Shown: piece by piece, positions 59,241 through 64,000 of the stretch
How positions within the stretch are numbered: the first letter of the stretch is position 1
Layout of the letters: each line of letters starts with the position of its first letter
NCBI GenBank assembly: GCA_914767715.1
Contig: OU612065.1
Location: 34,534,001 to 34,598,000 of the forward strand
Direction: 5' to 3'
Source of the DNA: Membranipora membranacea
Taxonomy: Eukaryota; Bryozoa; Gymnolaemata; Cheilostomatida; Membraniporidae
DNA: 64,000 bases
Position numbers and translations under genes: made by a program
Notes under the pieces: generated by a model
Database searches by the model: none
What the model saw: only the letters and a program-made list of their open reading frames with translations
Told to the model about the DNA's origin: nothing

Positions 59241-59498
59241 ATGGCAAAATATTATTATCCATACTGTGTGGAAGCGGAATTCAACACACATTCAACCATG
59301 CTGACTAAATTCTAGCACAGGAAAGATGTGAAAATACAGGAAAACGGTTAGGAGGGAAACTAAGGGGGTAAGCGGAAAAACTGCATGGACAAAAAAAGTT
59401 TGTGGAAGAGGGTTATTAATGTGGACACTGGAGTTGAGCGTTACAGAAGAGTCTAATTGGTATGAGGACAAAAGACATTTCATTTCATAACGCCGGAA

Positions 59499-59504
59499 AA
59501 TAAA
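59499..59504 (+). terminator. Polyadenylation signal of the pentraxin-PAN gene
   Basis: AATAAA 259 bases after the TAA stop on the plus strand; assignment inferred from position. Confidence 0.5.
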
Positions 59505-60511
59505 GCAGATTTAATTTTCACTCAAATATCTACAATATTATATTAGCCTGTGATTTGACTGTTTCCATTTGGAAATATGTAGTACCCTCTAGGCAGGTGG
59601 CAAGGGGATATCACAGCAGTAATGTAAAGCCAAGCACCGGGCAGTTGTGATATTCGTACCACCAATCGAGAGACACCTACATATTCTTCTACTTTTTAAT
59701 GTCATTGTCATTACTATTTCGGTTTGGATGAAAGTGTGTCTGGGATCTTTATCTTGTTTACCTTTTCGATATCCGCACGACACCTTCTATATATATATAT
59801 ACCCATGTAATTATGATGCGTTATAAAAAGTCCTTTCTATTAATGTGAGGGTGCAACTCCGTATCAAGTTTGTACCAAAACTTGTCAACACCAGGGTGTC
59901 AAGATGAAGCATGCTGGCCTGTTACAATGATCAAAAAGTATACACTACACTATTTGAGCAATTGAGAAGGTTTTATGATTCGACTTTATAATGAGTTGAC
60001 TGTTAAAAGAGAATTTTCAAAAACCTCGACCCAACTAAAGATCAAGTCTTTGGCGAACAGCTTCCATTCCAGTTGGGGAAACACAGCAGATGCAGTACAA
60101 TGTTCTATATTTTATTGAGAATTTAATGCGGCTTAATGCGAGTGTCAATAACAGACTTTGAAAAAATAAGGTATTCGTTAACGATAAAGAGAGCAAGCGA
60201 GGCTCTGTTCAACTTATGACCACACAACCAAGTCAATTTGTTAGATTGACTAAAAGATAACTCAAACAAAAAAATAATTTGGCTGCATATGAAAGCGTTT
60301 CAACAAAAAATACAATTTGACTGACAATTACAGATCAAACAGTACTTCATAAGGATAGTATCTTGACATCTAACACTATTGAAGAAAATATCCATACGTC
60401 CTCTGATTGTGAAACACCAGTACAACAAGGAGACGATCACACGGTGAGACAACCTTCTGAAAAAAATGTCTCTTATCTGTTTATAACATCTCACATGTAG
60501 GAGCGATGAGT

Positions 60512-60517
60512 TTATTG
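60512..60517 (-). terminator. Polyadenylation signal of RUVBL2
   Basis: AATAAA on the minus strand, 58 bases past the TGA stop; assignment inferred from position. Confidence 0.5.
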
Positions 60518-60574
60518 CTCTCAGATACTGAAGAATGTTGGCTATAAATGCGATGGCAGGGAATCAATACTCCT

Positions 60575-63998
<3,424 letters not shown>

Positions 63999-64000
63999 AA

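Larger units (their letters stand above)
59241..60574. other. Convergent 3' flanks of the pentraxin-PAN and RUVBL2 genes
   Basis: Two genes point at each other across 1.3 kb. No exon seen. AATAAA occurs on the plus strand at 59499-59504 and on the minus strand at 60512-60517, which would end the two transcripts. Confidence 0.55.

Overview
This is animal nuclear DNA: AT-rich, with many short GT..AG introns and conserved metazoan gene families (MGRN1/RNF157, UBALD, QNG1, a FLACC1-like coiled-coil protein, TIA1/TIAR, SEC23IP, a pentraxin-PAN protein and RUVBL2). There are no operons, ribosome binding sites, CRISPR arrays or prokaryotic genes. Most introns are about 0.3 to 1 kb and about nine genes fit in 64 kb, so the genome is fairly compact. 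The gene set and divergence suggest a non-vertebrate metazoan, probably a marine invertebrate; I cannot name the phylum. All exon models below were built by hand from splice signals, reading-phase continuity and family similarity.

Layout. 1249-10264 (-): a complete 13-exon mahogunin/RNF157 RING E3 ligase. 10763-14662 (+): a complete 3-exon UBALD gene, head to head with the ligase across about 0.5 kb. 15862-16331: a long imperfect inverted repeat. 16613-17665 (-): a complete intronless queuosine-5'-phosphate glycosylase. 18631-27628 (-): a 13-exon coiled-coil gene resembling FLACC1/ALS2CR12, first exon not found, with a 12-nt microexon. 28767-34791 (+): a complete 11-exon TIA1/TIAR RNA-binding protein. 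36529-45504 (+): a complete SEC23IP (p125) gene with WWE, lipase-like, SAM and DDHD modules and an unusual Tyr/Pro/Gln-rich tail. 45858-48418 (-): an EGF-repeat single-pass membrane protein with a large lysine-rich cytoplasmic tail, 5' end not found, convergent with SEC23IP. 48.4-56.1 kb: gene-poor, holding only two orphan exon candidates. 56144-59240 (+): a pentraxin domain fused to a PAN/apple domain, 5' end not found. 60575-63990 (-): the C-terminal three quarters of RUVBL2, running off the right edge.

The genes do not form one pathway: ubiquitin ligation, tRNA modification salvage, a putative flagellar coiled coil, RNA regulation, COPII/ER exit, cell surface EGF signalling or adhesion, secreted recognition and AAA+ chromatin remodelling are simply neighbours. 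No evident new enzymatic system is present. The most notable points are the EGF-membrane protein whose cytoplasmic tail looks like a nuclear or nucleic-acid-binding protein, the pentraxin-PAN fusion, the SEC23IP tail with repeated YPSQP and PPPxxGF motifs, phase-perfect microexons, duplicated in-frame splice sites in the TIA1 gene, and several small non-autonomous repeats (a tRNA-type SINE, a MITE pair, matched hairpins and a perfect 34-bp palindrome).
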